This document shows, piece after piece, positions 27,434-36,458 of a stretch of DNA of 42,329 bases (its first letter is position 1; each line of letters starts with the position of its first letter). Source of the DNA: an uncultured Clostridia bacterium (GTDB lineage: Bacteria > Bacillota > Clostridia > TANB77 > CAG-508); the NCBI GenBank assembly GCA_934157205.1, contig CAKPHJ010000011.1:1-42329 (forward strand), in the 5' to 3' direction. Both the position numbers and the translations under genes were made by a program. Under the pieces are notes generated by a model that saw nothing but the letters and a program-made list of their open reading frames with translations, did not search any database and was not told the origin of the DNA.

Positions 27434-27641
27434 AACTATCAATCCTTTCATTTTTTAGCTTTATTTAAGCTATTTATATATAATATGACGAAAAATGTAT
27501 AAAGTTACCATGATAAAATATTAAAAAATAAATGTTTAAGTAACTTATAATTTGTTAAACTTCTTATAATTATAGAAATTAATATATCATAAACCTTGAA
27601 TTTAAACATATAATTAAATAGCTTGGATTGGAGGTTTTTTT

Positions 27642-28421
27642 ATGTTTCTTATTTTTAATAGACAAAAAATAAATGCATATTTGGTTTCTGTAATTACAGT
27701 AATACTATTATTTTGTGTAGCAGGTGGAATAAAGCAAAATTCACAAAATAGTGCAGTTGAAACAATGTCAAATTCTACTAAAATGTTACCAATATATAAT
27801 GTACAAACAAAAGAAAATAAAGTAGCATTAACAATGAATTGTGCATGGAATGCAGATGATATAGATAATATTTTACAAACTTTAAAAGAAAATGATGTTT
27901 ATATAACATTTTTTATGGTAGGAGATTGGGTAGATAAATATCCAGATGCAGTAAAAAAGATATATGAAGCTGGACATGAAATAGGAAGTCATAGTAATAC
28001 ACATCCACATGTTAATAATTTATCTTCAGAAAAAAATTTAGAAGAAATAAATTTGAGTGTAGATAAAATAGAAAAAATAACAGGACATAAAACTAATTTG
28101 TATAGAACACCATATGGAGAATATAATAATACAGTAATAAAAACTGCACAAGAAAATGGATATTATCCTATTCAGTGGAATTTAGATACATTAGACTATA
28201 CAGGATTAACAGGAAATGAAATGTGGAATAGACTAAATAATAAAATAAAAGCAGGAGATATAATACTTACTCATAATGGAACAAAACATACAGCTGATAG
28301 CCTTGATATGTTAATAAAAAATATTAAGCAAAAAGGTTTTGAAGTAGTAAAAATATCAGATTTAATATATAAAGATAATTATACAATTGATTCAAATGGA
28401 ATGCAAATTCATACTAAATAA
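27642..28421 (+). CDS. PdaB-like polysaccharide deacetylase family protein with altered first motif
   Basis: 259 residues with an N-terminal membrane anchor (about residues 11-30) and a NodB/CE4 fold. The usual TFDDG is replaced by TMNCAWNADD (64-73), so Asn stands where the catalytic Asp normally sits. Motif 2 (GSHSNTHPH, H117 and H121) and motif 3 (YRTPYGEY) are kept. The late DIILTH motif is present. This is the layout of sporulation-associated PdaB-like proteins, in which activity is uncertain. ATG 27642 follows TTGGAGG. It is followed 61 bases later by an unknown gene, probably cotranscribed. Confidence 0.85.
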   Translation: MFLIFNRQKINAYLVSVITVILLFCVAGGIKQNSQNSAVETMSNSTKMLPIYNVQTKENKVALTMNCAWNADDIDNILQTLKENDVYITFFMVGDWVDKYPDAVKKIYEAGHEIGSHSNTHPHVNNLSSEKNLEEINLSVDKIEKITGHKTNLYRTPYGEYNNTVIKTAQENGYYPIQWNLDTLDYTGLTGNEMWNRLNNKIKAGDIILTHNGTKHTADSLDMLIKNIKQKGFEVVKISDLIYKDNYTIDSNGMQIHTK

Positions 28422-28482
28422 AAGTATAAAAATGTTAAAAATGGAAATATTATAAATAAACAAAAAATTAAGGGGAATGCAA

Positions 28483-28971
28483 ATGTCATTTATAGGTATA
28501 ATTTCAAATAAAAGAAGTTTTGAAAATATAAAAAATGAATTAAAAAGTATACAAGATAATATTAGTATAATTCATATAAATATAAAAAGCATTACAAATG
28601 TAAAAAATATTAAATTTGAAATAATTGTAATAGATGAAAATATAAAGAAATTTGAAAATAACATGGAATGTTTAAAATGTATTTGTAATAATGCAAAATA
28701 CATAATTGTTAATTCTGATATAAATAAGAACTATAAAATCGAAAATAGAGAAAATGCACAAGTAATTACTTATGGATTAAATAGAAAGGCAAATATAACT
28801 GTATCAAGTATAAGTGATACAAATATATTAATATATAGGCAAAAAGTATTTGAAAATAGAAATAAAATTAAACAAGAAATAGAAGAAAGTAATATAGAGG
28901 TTAAAGAAAAAAATAAGCTAAAAGTATATGAAATGCTAATAATATACATTATAAAATGTATATATAATTAG
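28483..28971 (+). CDS. Small protein of unknown function beside the PdaB-like gene
   Basis: 162 residues; ATG 28483 is preferred because AGGGG ends too close to ATG 28477. Alternating beta strands and helices (FIGIISNKRSF, FEIIVIDE, KYIIVNSDI) suggest a small Rossmann-like fold. The segment QVITYGLNRKANITVSSISD resembles the ITYG strand found in Mur-ligase-related proteins, a weak hint only. It has four Cys and no signal peptide. I do not recognise the family. Confidence 0.65.
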   Translation: MSFIGIISNKRSFENIKNELKSIQDNISIIHINIKSITNVKNIKFEIIVIDENIKKFENNMECLKCICNNAKYIIVNSDINKNYKIENRENAQVITYGLNRKANITVSSISDTNILIYRQKVFENRNKIKQEIEESNIEVKEKNKLKVYEMLIIYIIKCIYN

Positions 28972-29064
28972 AGAAAATTGAATAATAATTTGAAAAAACA
29001 AAAAAGCATAATTCTGTAAATGCTGTAAAAATGCAACTTTTTTTCAAAAAAATAACTTTTTATG

Positions 29065-29093
29065 TAGACAAAACCAAAAAAATGTTGTATAAT
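29065..29093 (+). promoter_or_regulatory. Promoter of the tandem-OB gene
   Basis: TAGACA at 29065-29070, 17-base spacer, TATAAT at 29088-29093. Confidence 0.75.
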
Positions 29094-29164
29094 GAAAAAT
29101 GTAAACTAAAAGAGCGTAAGGAAAAATATACAAACAGATAAATAAAAATAGGGAGGAAAAAAAA

Positions 29165-29866
29165 TTGGATACAAATTATTTAGAAAACAACTATTTAACA
29201 TTAGTTGGAAAAGTTACAGGAGAAAAAGAATTTAGCCATGAAATATATGGTGAAAGATTTTATGTTTTTAATTTATCAATACCACGTCTTAGTGGAAATG
29301 CAGATAACATACCAATAACAGTATCTGAAAGACTAATAAAAGAAGAAACACTACAAGAAGGAAAAAGACTATTAGTTAAAGGTCAATTTAGATCATATAA
29401 TAGTTATCAAAATGACAAAAACAGATTAATATTAACAGTGTTTGCAAAAGACATAATGGAACTAGAAGAAAAAGAAGACGAAGAAGAAAACGAAATGGTT
29501 AAAAAAGATTTAACAACAAACGAAGTAGTATTAGTTGGATTTATATGCAAAAAACCAATTTATAGACAAACACCATTTGGAAGAGAAATTTCAGACATAT
29601 TGTTAGCAGTAAATAGAGCATATAACAAATCAGACTACATTCCATGTATTGCTTGGGGAAGAAATGCAAGATTTTGCCAAGATCTTGAAGTTGGAACACA
29701 AGTAAAAGTAGTAGGAAGAGTTCAATCAAGAACATACGAAAAGAAATATGAAGATGGTAGAATTGAAAACAGAGTAGCATATGAAGTATCAATAGGAAGC
29801 TTAGAAGTAGTTGTTGAAGAAGAAAATGAAAAAGATGAAAAAATTGAAAATCAAGAAGCAGTATAA
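29165..29866 (+). CDS. Tandem OB-fold single-stranded DNA-binding-like protein
   Basis: 233 residues with two OB/SSB folds. OB1 (about 1-100: NNYLTLVGKVTGEKEFSHEIYG, FNLSIPRLSG, LLVKGQFRSY) and OB2 (about 116-215: NEVVLVGFICKKPIYRQTPFGREISDILLAVNRAYNKSDYIPCIAWGRNARF, VKVVGRVQSR) are joined by an acidic linker. The acidic tail lacks the DDLPF tip of the classical SSB at 11307, so it probably does not recruit SSB-tip partners. The start is TTG 29165 after AGGGAGGAAAA. It is monocistronic, with its own promoter and a strong terminator. Confidence 0.88.
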   Translation: MDTNYLENNYLTLVGKVTGEKEFSHEIYGERFYVFNLSIPRLSGNADNIPITVSERLIKEETLQEGKRLLVKGQFRSYNSYQNDKNRLILTVFAKDIMELEEKEDEEENEMVKKDLTTNEVVLVGFICKKPIYRQTPFGREISDILLAVNRAYNKSDYIPCIAWGRNARFCQDLEVGTQVKVVGRVQSRTYEKKYEDGRIENRVAYEVSIGSLEVVVEEENEKDEKIENQEAV

Positions 29867-29870
29867 AATA

Positions 29871-29918
29871 AAAGCCAAATATATAGTTTACTTGCAAAAA
29901 ACTATATATTTGGCTTTT
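29871..29918 (+). terminator. Strong intrinsic terminator after the tandem-OB gene
   Basis: AAAGCCAAATATATAGTTT pairs with AAACTATATATTTGGCTTT, a long near-perfect stem ending in TTTT. Confidence 0.92.
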
Positions 29919-30084
29919 AATATATATTGATTTTTTTCTTTTTTTTTGGTATTTTATATAATAGAAAAGTGATACCTTCCTATTATGTAAAAAGCTATAA
30001 TAAATAGCCCTTTGAATTTTCTGCTTTTAGTCAAAAACTCAAATAGGGTAAGGAAAAATATAAAATTGAAAGGAATTTTTTTAT

Positions 30085-31767
30085 ATGACTGAAAAAGTAA
30101 AAAAAATTTATTTTAATATCAAAAACAAAAAAGAAATAAAATTTGTAATTTTAGCAATCATCTTAATAGCTATTTTTTGTATTGCAATTACTCCTAAAAG
30201 TTTGCAAAATGACACTTTTTATACAATAAAAATAGGGGAACATATTTCACAATATGGTGTAGATATGCAAGATCCATTTTCATGGCATGAAGATTTAAGT
30301 TATACTTATCCACATTGGTTGTATGATTTATTAACATATTATATTTATTCTGCTTTTGGAATGGCAGGAATTTATACAACAACATGTATATTATCTGCAA
30401 TATTAGGATTATCAATATATTTTGTTAATAAAAAATTGGCAAAAAATCAATTATTTTCATTTTTTATTACAATAGGAGCAATGTATTTAATAAAAGCATA
30501 TATAGCAGCAAGAGCACAATTAGTAACATTTATTTTATTTATTTGGACAATATATTTTATTGAAAAATTTATAGAAACAAAAAAAATAAGGTATGGAATA
30601 CCATTGTTAATTATTCCAATATTAATTGCAAATTTACACACTGCAGTATTTCCATTTTACTTTGTTCTATTTTTACCATACATAGCAGAATATTTATGTA
30701 CAAGTTTTTTTGATATTGTATTATATAGAAAAATATCATTAAAGTTATTGAAATTAAAGGTAAAAATATTAGAAAAAGATCAGAAAAACGAAGAAAAAAC
30801 AAATAAAATAACTAAAAAAATAGAAGAAATTCAAATAAAAAACGAGAAAATTAAAATAAAAAGAAGTAAAAATATAGAAAATCCATATAAAGTAAGAATT
30901 ACAAATAACAAAAACGTTAAATGGCTAATTTTAATAATGGTAATAGCAATATTTACAGGACTATTAACACCTCTTGGTAATACACCATACACATATTTAG
31001 TAAAAACAATGGAAGGAAACACAACACAAAATATAAATGAACATTTACCAATGACATTAGCAGACGAAGTACCTGTTATGTGTACTTTAGCAATATTTTT
31101 AGCTATTCTAATTTTCACAAAAGCAAAGATAAAATTATCTGACTTATTTTTAATTTGTGGACTTGGATATTTAATGTTAAAAACTAAGAGACAAGTTAGT
31201 TTATTTGCTATTATTGGAACAGTTGTATTAAATAGATTAATAATGGAATGTTTAAAAATTTATGTACCGCAAAGTGCAAAAAAAACAAGAGATAAGACAT
31301 TAAGCATAATATCAGCATTACTAATAACATGTGTAATGTTAACATTTAGTTTTAAATATATAAAAGAAAAGAAAAATGATCAATATATTTCAGAATCTTC
31401 ATATCCTGTTAAAGCATGTGACTATATTTTACAAAATATAGATTTAGGAAATGCAAGATTTTATAATGAATATAATTATGGTAGTTATATGATATACAGA
31501 GGAATACCAGTTTTTATAGATTCAAGAGCAGATTTATATGCTCCAGAATTTAATGGAAAAGAAGATATATTTATGGATTTTATAGATACATCAAGTATAG
31601 GTAAATTTTATGAAGACACATTTAAAAAATATAATATAACACATGTAATAACATATGAAAATTCTAAAACAAACATGATTATAACAAAAAGCAAAGATAA
31701 AAATTATAAACAATTATACAAAGATAAATACTTTGTAATATATGAAAGATTAAATACTACAAAATAG
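30085..31767 (+). CDS. Polytopic membrane protein with extracytoplasmic C-terminal domain
   Basis: 560 residues and about 11-12 hydrophobic helices. The early motif FYTIKIGEHISQYGVDMQDPFSW...YPHWLYDLLTYYIY resembles the first periplasmic loop of GT-C/PMT-like uncharacterised membrane proteins. A Lys-rich coiled insert (about residues 212-270) separates two helix groups. The C-terminal soluble part carries NARFYNEYNYGSYMIYRGIPVFIDSRADLYAPEF, typical of that family, which is often near surface-polysaccharide genes. A lipid-linked sugar transferase role is possible but not shown. The region before it (29919-30084) holds AT-rich leader only. Confidence 0.75.
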   Translation: MTEKVKKIYFNIKNKKEIKFVILAIILIAIFCIAITPKSLQNDTFYTIKIGEHISQYGVDMQDPFSWHEDLSYTYPHWLYDLLTYYIYSAFGMAGIYTTTCILSAILGLSIYFVNKKLAKNQLFSFFITIGAMYLIKAYIAARAQLVTFILFIWTIYFIEKFIETKKIRYGIPLLIIPILIANLHTAVFPFYFVLFLPYIAEYLCTSFFDIVLYRKISLKLLKLKVKILEKDQKNEEKTNKITKKIEEIQIKNEKIKIKRSKNIENPYKVRITNNKNVKWLILIMVIAIFTGLLTPLGNTPYTYLVKTMEGNTTQNINEHLPMTLADEVPVMCTLAIFLAILIFTKAKIKLSDLFLICGLGYLMLKTKRQVSLFAIIGTVVLNRLIMECLKIYVPQSAKKTRDKTLSIISALLITCVMLTFSFKYIKEKKNDQYISESSYPVKACDYILQNIDLGNARFYNEYNYGSYMIYRGIPVFIDSRADLYAPEFNGKEDIFMDFIDTSSIGKFYEDTFKKYNITHVITYENSKTNMIITKSKDKNYKQLYKDKYFVIYERLNTTK

Positions 31768-31843
31768 ATGAAAAATTAAATTAATACAAACAATAATATT
31801 GAATAATAAAATCTACAAAATAGGAATAAAAGGAATTGATAAA

Positions 31844-32749
31844 ATGGAAAAAATAATAGTAAACGAAAATGAAAAAAGCATTAGAATAGATGCATATTTA
31901 TCAAATAAAAAAGAAGATTCAAGAGTAAAAATACAAAGACTAATAGCAGAAGGAAAAATAAAAGTAAATGAAAAAAATACAAAACCATCTTACAAAATTC
32001 AAAAAAGTGATATAATAACAATAGAAGCAGAAGAAGTAAAAGAAACAAACTTAAAACCTCAAAATATACCATTAGAAGTAATATATGAAGATAATGACAT
32101 AATAGTTGTAAATAAGCCAAAGGGAATGGTAGTTCACCCTGCAAATGGAAATCCAGACGGAACTTTAGTAAATGCAGTAATGGCAATTTGCAAAGGAAGT
32201 TTATCAGGTATTGGAGGAGAAATTAGACCAGGAATTGTGCATAGGCTAGATAAAGATACATCAGGAATAATAATTATTGCTAAAAACGACAAAGCACATA
32301 TAAAATTAAGTGAGCAAATAAAAAATCATGAAGTAGAAAAAACATATATTGCACTTGTAAGAGGAGTAGTAAAAGAAAATACAGCAACAATAAATATGCC
32401 AATAGGAAGAAGTACTAAAGATAGAAAAAAAATGGCTGTAAGTGAAAAAGGGAAAAATGCAATAACTCATTTTAAAGTTATAAAAAGATATAAAAATTAT
32501 ACATTATTAGAAGTTAAAATTGAAACAGGAAGAACACATCAAATAAGAGTACATTTATCACAAATTGGATATCCAATTGTGGGAGATACTGTGTATTCAA
32601 ATGGCAAAAATGAGTGGAATATAAAAGGACAATGCTTACATGCAAAAAGCTTAAAATTCAAGCATCCAACAACAGAAAAAGAAATGTATTTAGAAGCAGA
32701 AATTCCAAAATACTTTAAAGATATTATTAATCAATTAGATCAAAATTAA
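31844..32749 (+). CDS. Pseudouridine synthase, RluA/RluD family
   Basis: Converts uridines of 23S rRNA to pseudouridine. An N-terminal S4 domain (RIDAYLSNKKEDSRVKIQRLIAEGKIKVN) precedes the catalytic domain with HRLDKDTSG (catalytic Asp), KTYIALVRG and GRTHQIRVHLSQIGYPIVGD. ATG 31844 is preferred: AAAAGGAATTGATAAA is upstream, while the longer frame start at 31799 has no ribosome binding site. 301 residues. It probably shares an operon with the RsuA-type gene just downstream. Confidence 0.94.
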   Translation: MEKIIVNENEKSIRIDAYLSNKKEDSRVKIQRLIAEGKIKVNEKNTKPSYKIQKSDIITIEAEEVKETNLKPQNIPLEVIYEDNDIIVVNKPKGMVVHPANGNPDGTLVNAVMAICKGSLSGIGGEIRPGIVHRLDKDTSGIIIIAKNDKAHIKLSEQIKNHEVEKTYIALVRGVVKENTATINMPIGRSTKDRKKMAVSEKGKNAITHFKVIKRYKNYTLLEVKIETGRTHQIRVHLSQIGYPIVGDTVYSNGKNEWNIKGQCLHAKSLKFKHPTTEKEMYLEAEIPKYFKDIINQLDQN

Positions 32750-32783
32750 AATGTAAAGGTAATGTTTATTGGAGGCAAGTAAA

Positions 32784-33509
32784 TTGGAAGAAAAAATTAG
32801 ATTACAAAAATTTTTAGCAGAAGCAGGAATTGCTTCAAGAAGAAAAGCAGAACAATTTATTTTACAAGGAAAAATAAAAGTAAATGGAAAAATCATTACA
32901 GAATTGGGAACTAAAGTTGATCCAAAAAAAGACATTATTGAATTTGAAAACAAAAAAATTAAACAGGAAAATAAAAAAATATATATACTATTAAACAAAC
33001 CAATAGGATATGTTACAACAGTGAAAGATCAATTTAACAGAGATTCAGTAATGGATTTAGTAAAAACTAAAGAAAGGCTAGTGCCTGTTGGAAGGCTTGA
33101 TATGTATACATCTGGGGCATTAATTTTAACAAATGATGGAGATTTTGTATATAAAGTAACACATCCTAAACATGAAATAGAAAAAACATATACAGTTACA
33201 ATTAAAGGAATTGTAAAAAAAGAAGATGTAGAAAAACTAAGAAAAGGTGTAAAAATAGATAATTATATAACAAAACCAGCTAAAGTAAAAATATTAAAAA
33301 CTGATGAAGAAAAAAATATTTCTAGACTAGAAATTATAATTCATGAGGGAAAAAATAGGCAAATAAGAAAAATGTGTGAATCAATTGGCTACAGTGTTTT
33401 AGCATTACATAGAACTAAAATTTCAGAAATTGGTGTTAAAGATATACCTCTTGGAAAGTGGAGATATTTAAGTGAAAATGAAGTTAAAAAATTAAAATAT
33501 CCAGATTAA
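32784..33509 (+). CDS. Pseudouridine synthase, RsuA/RluB family
   Basis: 241 residues. The S4 domain IRLQKFLAEAGIASRRKAEQFILQGKIKVNG is followed by LLNKPIGYVTT and the active-site GRLDMYTSGALILTNDGDF (catalytic Asp). EGKNRQIRKMCESIGYSVLALHR is the C-terminal motif of the family. The start is TTG 32784, because GGAGG at 32771-32775 overlaps the longer frame's TTG 32769. It probably modifies 23S (RluB) or 16S (RsuA) rRNA; Firmicute members are usually RluB-like. Confidence 0.93.
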   Translation: MEEKIRLQKFLAEAGIASRRKAEQFILQGKIKVNGKIITELGTKVDPKKDIIEFENKKIKQENKKIYILLNKPIGYVTTVKDQFNRDSVMDLVKTKERLVPVGRLDMYTSGALILTNDGDFVYKVTHPKHEIEKTYTVTIKGIVKKEDVEKLRKGVKIDNYITKPAKVKILKTDEEKNISRLEIIIHEGKNRQIRKMCESIGYSVLALHRTKISEIGVKDIPLGKWRYLSENEVKKLKYPD

Positions 33510-33595
33510 ATATTATATAAAAACATGTTAAAATTTATAGTTAAATAAAAAATGTTAATTAACAAAAACATAAGAAAAAGGAGAAAAATAAACAA

Positions 33596-34399
33596 ATGAA
33601 TACATTTAAATATAAACCAGAAGGTTGGGATAATAAAATATCTGTACTCAATAAAAACAATATAAATGAATATATAGAAAAAAAAGAAATTTTACAAGGG
33701 CTTGTAAAAAAATGTGATGATAGATATAATTTATATATAAACTTAGGAAATGAAATTACAGGAATAATGCCAAGAAGTGAAATTGAATGCATAAACACTG
33801 AAATTAATGGGTTACCAAAAGAAGAATTATGTACAGGTAAAGTGCATAAATTTGTACAATTTAAAGTAAAAGAAAAACTAAATGAAAACGAAGTTATTTT
33901 ATCTCGAAAAGAAGTACAGCTAGATGCTATAAATTCAGTAAAAAACGAATTACAAGAAGGACAAATTGTATCTGGAATAGTAAAAAATATAAAACCATAT
34001 GGAGCATTTATAGAAATTGGTGGAGGATTTGTAGGAATGGCACATATAGAAGATTTATCTGTTGCTAGAATAAAATCACCATCAGAAAGATTAAAAATTG
34101 GACAAAAATTAAATATTATGATAAAATGTATAGACAAAGAAAAAGGTAAAGTAATTTTATCATATAAAGAATTATTAGGTACATGGGAAGAAAATGTTAA
34201 AAAATTTAAAGTTGGAACAATAAACAAAGGAATAATTAGAGAAACAGAAAAAAATAAAAATGGAATATTTATAGAACTAGCACCAAACCTTGTAGGAATG
34301 GCAGAATATCAAGAGGGGCTAGAATATGGAAAAAAAGTAGATGTTTATATAAAAAGAATAGATACTGAAAAGAAAAAAATTAAATTAAAAATTATATAA
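33596..34399 (+). CDS. S1-domain RNA-binding protein
   Basis: 267 residues with three S1/OB repeats: about 32-105 (ILQGLVKKC...LYINLGNEITGIMPRSEIE), 118-188 (GQIVSGIVKNIKPYGAFIEIGGGFVGMAHIEDLS, the clearest) and 196-267 (FKVGTINKGIIRE...GIFIELAPNLVGMAEYQE). It is a short Firmicute-type relative of ribosomal protein S1. Possible roles are mRNA binding or translation control. ATG 33596 follows AAAAAGGAGAAAAATAA. Confidence 0.88.
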   Translation: MNTFKYKPEGWDNKISVLNKNNINEYIEKKEILQGLVKKCDDRYNLYINLGNEITGIMPRSEIECINTEINGLPKEELCTGKVHKFVQFKVKEKLNENEVILSRKEVQLDAINSVKNELQEGQIVSGIVKNIKPYGAFIEIGGGFVGMAHIEDLSVARIKSPSERLKIGQKLNIMIKCIDKEKGKVILSYKELLGTWEENVKKFKVGTINKGIIRETEKNKNGIFIELAPNLVGMAEYQEGLEYGKKVDVYIKRIDTEKKKIKLKII

Positions 34400-34468
34400 T
34401 AGTTAATTGTTAATAGTAATTAAATTTTAAATAATTATAAAAATAAATATTAGTTGGGGGGAATTAAA

Positions 34469-35404
34469 ATGGTTGAAGATAACCAAATTAAAGCACAAGT
34501 ATCACCTTTTGCTATTAGAGAAGGTGAAATAAAAACATTTGATGGGAAAGATGGATATGTTTCTATGAATCAAATTGTACATAAAATAGACATAGGGCAT
34601 ATAAACGAAATTCATTTTGCTATATTAGAATTGGTTAATCAATTTGAATTTATAACATCAAGACAATTATATCAAATGTTAGTAATTAAAGGGATTGATC
34701 CAAAGTCTCAAGATAAACTAAACAATAAACTAGATCAACTTGTTAAATCTAAAATTTTAACAAGATATTATTTTAATTCAGATGAAGGTAAAGGAATTTA
34801 TAGAATTTACTGTTTAGAAAAAATGGGTAAATATTTATTAAATTCAAAAGAAATAGAATGCAAATGGCAACAATCAGATAACACTAAACCAGTAGCTATG
34901 ATAAAGAAAAGATTAGCTGGCAATCAAACTTTAATTGCATATTTAAGAAAAGTTAAAGCATTTGATGAATTTACTGTAAAACCAGCTTTAAACGCTAAAA
35001 TGGCAGGAAAAGTATTTAAAGCAACTGGTGGAGCTGTAAAATTAACAAAAAATAATAAATCAATTCAATTTGTATTTGAGGTTATAAGAAGAGAAAAAGA
35101 GTGGGAGAAAAAATTGGTTGACAAAATGAAATTGTACAAAGATTTTTATGAAAATTTTCTACCTGGAGATTCTGGATTTGCAGGTATTCCTCAATTAATT
35201 TTAGTGTGTGAAGATGAAAGACATATGGCTGAAACTTTTAAACAAATAGTTTCAAATAAAATAGAAATACCTAAAATTAAATTGTATTTTACAACAGATT
35301 TAAGACAAAATAATGAAACTCTTGAAGATACTTTGGTAGATTTTAAATTGGTAGATGGCAAATATAAAATGGAAAATGTGGAACTTAAATTATTAGGTAT
35401 GTAG
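34469..35404 (+). CDS. Winged-helix-like protein of unknown function (replication-relaxation-like)
   Basis: 311 residues from ATG 34469, with GGGGGG as ribosome binding site; the longer TTG start at 34454 overlaps it. A helical segment with FAILELVNQFEFITSRQLYQML...LNNKLDQLVKSKILTRYYF looks like a winged-helix DNA-binding domain. IYRIYCLEKMGKYLL follows as in replication-relaxation-like proteins. The C-terminal half alternates strands and helices (IQFVFEVIRREKEWEKKL, PQLILVCEDERHMAETF) and suggests a nuclease-like or Rossmann-like fold. The family is assigned only tentatively. The convergent orphan gene C follows across a terminator. Confidence 0.6.
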   Translation: MVEDNQIKAQVSPFAIREGEIKTFDGKDGYVSMNQIVHKIDIGHINEIHFAILELVNQFEFITSRQLYQMLVIKGIDPKSQDKLNNKLDQLVKSKILTRYYFNSDEGKGIYRIYCLEKMGKYLLNSKEIECKWQQSDNTKPVAMIKKRLAGNQTLIAYLRKVKAFDEFTVKPALNAKMAGKVFKATGGAVKLTKNNKSIQFVFEVIRREKEWEKKLVDKMKLYKDFYENFLPGDSGFAGIPQLILVCEDERHMAETFKQIVSNKIEIPKIKLYFTTDLRQNNETLEDTLVDFKLVDGKYKMENVELKLLGM

Positions 35405-35433
35405 GTAATAATAAATATATATAAATAAAAAGA

Positions 35434-35461
35434 TAAAGGGCTATAAAAAATAGCCCTTTAA
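35434..35461. terminator. Bidirectional terminator between the 34469 gene and orphan gene C
   Basis: TAAAGGGCTA and TAGCCCTTTA form a 10-bp stem around an A-rich loop. Confidence 0.85.
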
Positions 35462-35482
35462 ATAGTTAAAAAGGTTACATTA

Positions 35483-35803
35483 TCAGAAGAAATAAATCTT
35501 CGAAATGATTTTCCACGCGAGTTTATTATTCATTTGCGCACGTTTTTGTAACACGCTGATCCTAACAAGTGTGTACTCACCTGCATCGTATATAATGAGG
35601 TGATTATTTTCAATGAACTCTTTGTCGAGTCTTAACTGAACACATTTTTTATCATACAGTTTTTTTGGAATCTGAATCCTAATGATTTCCCCCTTCTTGT
35701 TTATTTCTTCGCCTAACACCTTTCTGGCTTGTTTATAACCCAGATTGTGACAGTCAAGGTGAATCTTTTCATTGCTAACGCAGGTCAATATGGCATCATT
35801 CAT
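35483..35803 (-). CDS. Orphan gene C: small protein of unknown function, foreign codon use
   Basis: 106 residues, family not recognised. Content is mixed: CHNLGYKQARKVLGEEI, then strand-rich EIIRIQIPKKLYDKKCVQLRLDKEFI and HLIIYDAGEYTLVRISVLQ, suggesting a small beta-rich fold. Codons such as CTG, GCC, AAG, GTG and ATC are much commoner than in neighbours, pointing to transfer. It has its own consensus promoter and a structured leader shared with gene D, ending in GGAGAAAGGA as ribosome binding site. It contains no in-frame CGG. No sequence similarity to genes A, B or D is evident. Confidence 0.7.
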   Translation of the reverse strand: MNDAILTCVSNEKIHLDCHNLGYKQARKVLGEEINKKGEIIRIQIPKKLYDKKCVQLRLDKEFIENNHLIIYDAGEYTLVRISVLQKRAQMNNKLAWKIISKIYFF

Positions 35804-35809
35804 AATGCA

Positions 35810-35870
35810 TCCTTTCTCCGGTGGAGCTTGTTGCAGCTCCTGGGTTTAGCCCATATATATCTATGGGCAT
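35810..35870 (-). promoter_or_regulatory. Two-hairpin leader of orphan gene C
   Basis: Minus-strand RNA reads GCCCATA-loop-TATGGGC, then TAAACC, then GGAGCT-GCAACA-AGCTCC, then ACCGGAGAAAGGA before the start. The same arrangement precedes gene D, with a G-U substitution in the first stem and a different loop in the second. Confidence 0.75.
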
Positions 35871-35888
35871 CTTACAATTGATAGCTAT

Positions 35889-35917
35889 ATTATATCATGT
35901 TTGTATACATAATTCAA
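35889..35917 (-). promoter_or_regulatory. Promoter of orphan gene C
   Basis: On the minus strand, TTGAAT (35912-35917), a 17-base spacer, then TATAAT (35889-35894). Confidence 0.85.
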
Positions 35918-35997
35918 TATATTTATAATATAAATTCAAGATAACGTTATTAGAAATTTTTTTATGTTGTTATCTTGTATAAATTTAGCAAAAAAAG

Positions 35998-36022
35998 AAA
36001 GGCTACTTTAATAGTAGCCTTG
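35998..36022. terminator. Terminator downstream of orphan gene D
   Basis: AAGGCTACT and AGTAGCCTT form a 9-bp stem. On the minus strand it is followed by TCTTTTTTTG. Confidence 0.85.
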
Positions 36023-36373
36023 GGTATAATAGGTAGACTGAAAAAAAAGTATACCTACGATTATTTCAACCTCGTCGAAGCTGAAACGTGCACTTCTTAT
36101 AGAATTTTGTTTTCGTCTAATTTCTATTAGACCGTTCGTGTTAAAACACGAAAGACCAAAGACGTCCATAGCAGAAGCTAATTTTCTCATAGCGTCATCT
36201 GCTGTTTCTTTGTTTTTAGAATAAAGTATTCTAAAAACAGTTCCACCGTCGCTGCTCCCATGAATCGCCATGATATTCGAGATCTTACGCATTGTCTTGT
36301 TATAATCTGTGGTAATTTCGATTGGGATCAACCAAGTGGATGGGTTCGCAAAATCCAACAAGATCTGTAACAT
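36008..36373 (-). CDS. Orphan gene D: small protein of unknown function, foreign codon use
   Basis: 121 residues, family not recognised. WLIPIEITTDYNKTMRKISNIMAIHGSSDGGTVFRILYSKNKETADDAMRKL suggests an alpha/beta fold. The C-terminus (RSARFSFDEVEIIVGILFFQSTYYTQGYY) is hydrophobic and aromatic. Codon use is richer in G+C (ATC, GGT, GCG, GAC, CGT) than in the flanking pfl genes. Its stop region overlaps its own terminator. The promoter lies across the end of pflA, which is in the same direction, so readthrough from pfl may also reach it. No in-frame CGG was found. Confidence 0.7.
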   Translation of the reverse strand: MLQILLDFANPSTWLIPIEITTDYNKTMRKISNIMAIHGSSDGGTVFRILYSKNKETADDAMRKLASAMDVFGLSCFNTNGLIEIRRKQNSIRSARFSFDEVEIIVGILFFQSTYYTQGYY

Positions 36374-36380
36374 ATAAGTG

Positions 36381-36440
36381 TCCTTTCTCCGGCGGAGCTT
36401 GTTTTAGCTCCTAGGTTTAGCCCATATATTCTATGAGCAT
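36381..36440 (-). promoter_or_regulatory. Two-hairpin leader of orphan gene D
   Basis: Same plan as the gene C leader. The first stem is GCTCATA/TATGGGC (one G-U pair), then TAAACC, then GGAGCT-AAAACA-AGCTCC, then GCCGGAGAAAGGA. Confidence 0.75.
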
Positions 36441-36458
36441 TATACAAACAATAACTAT

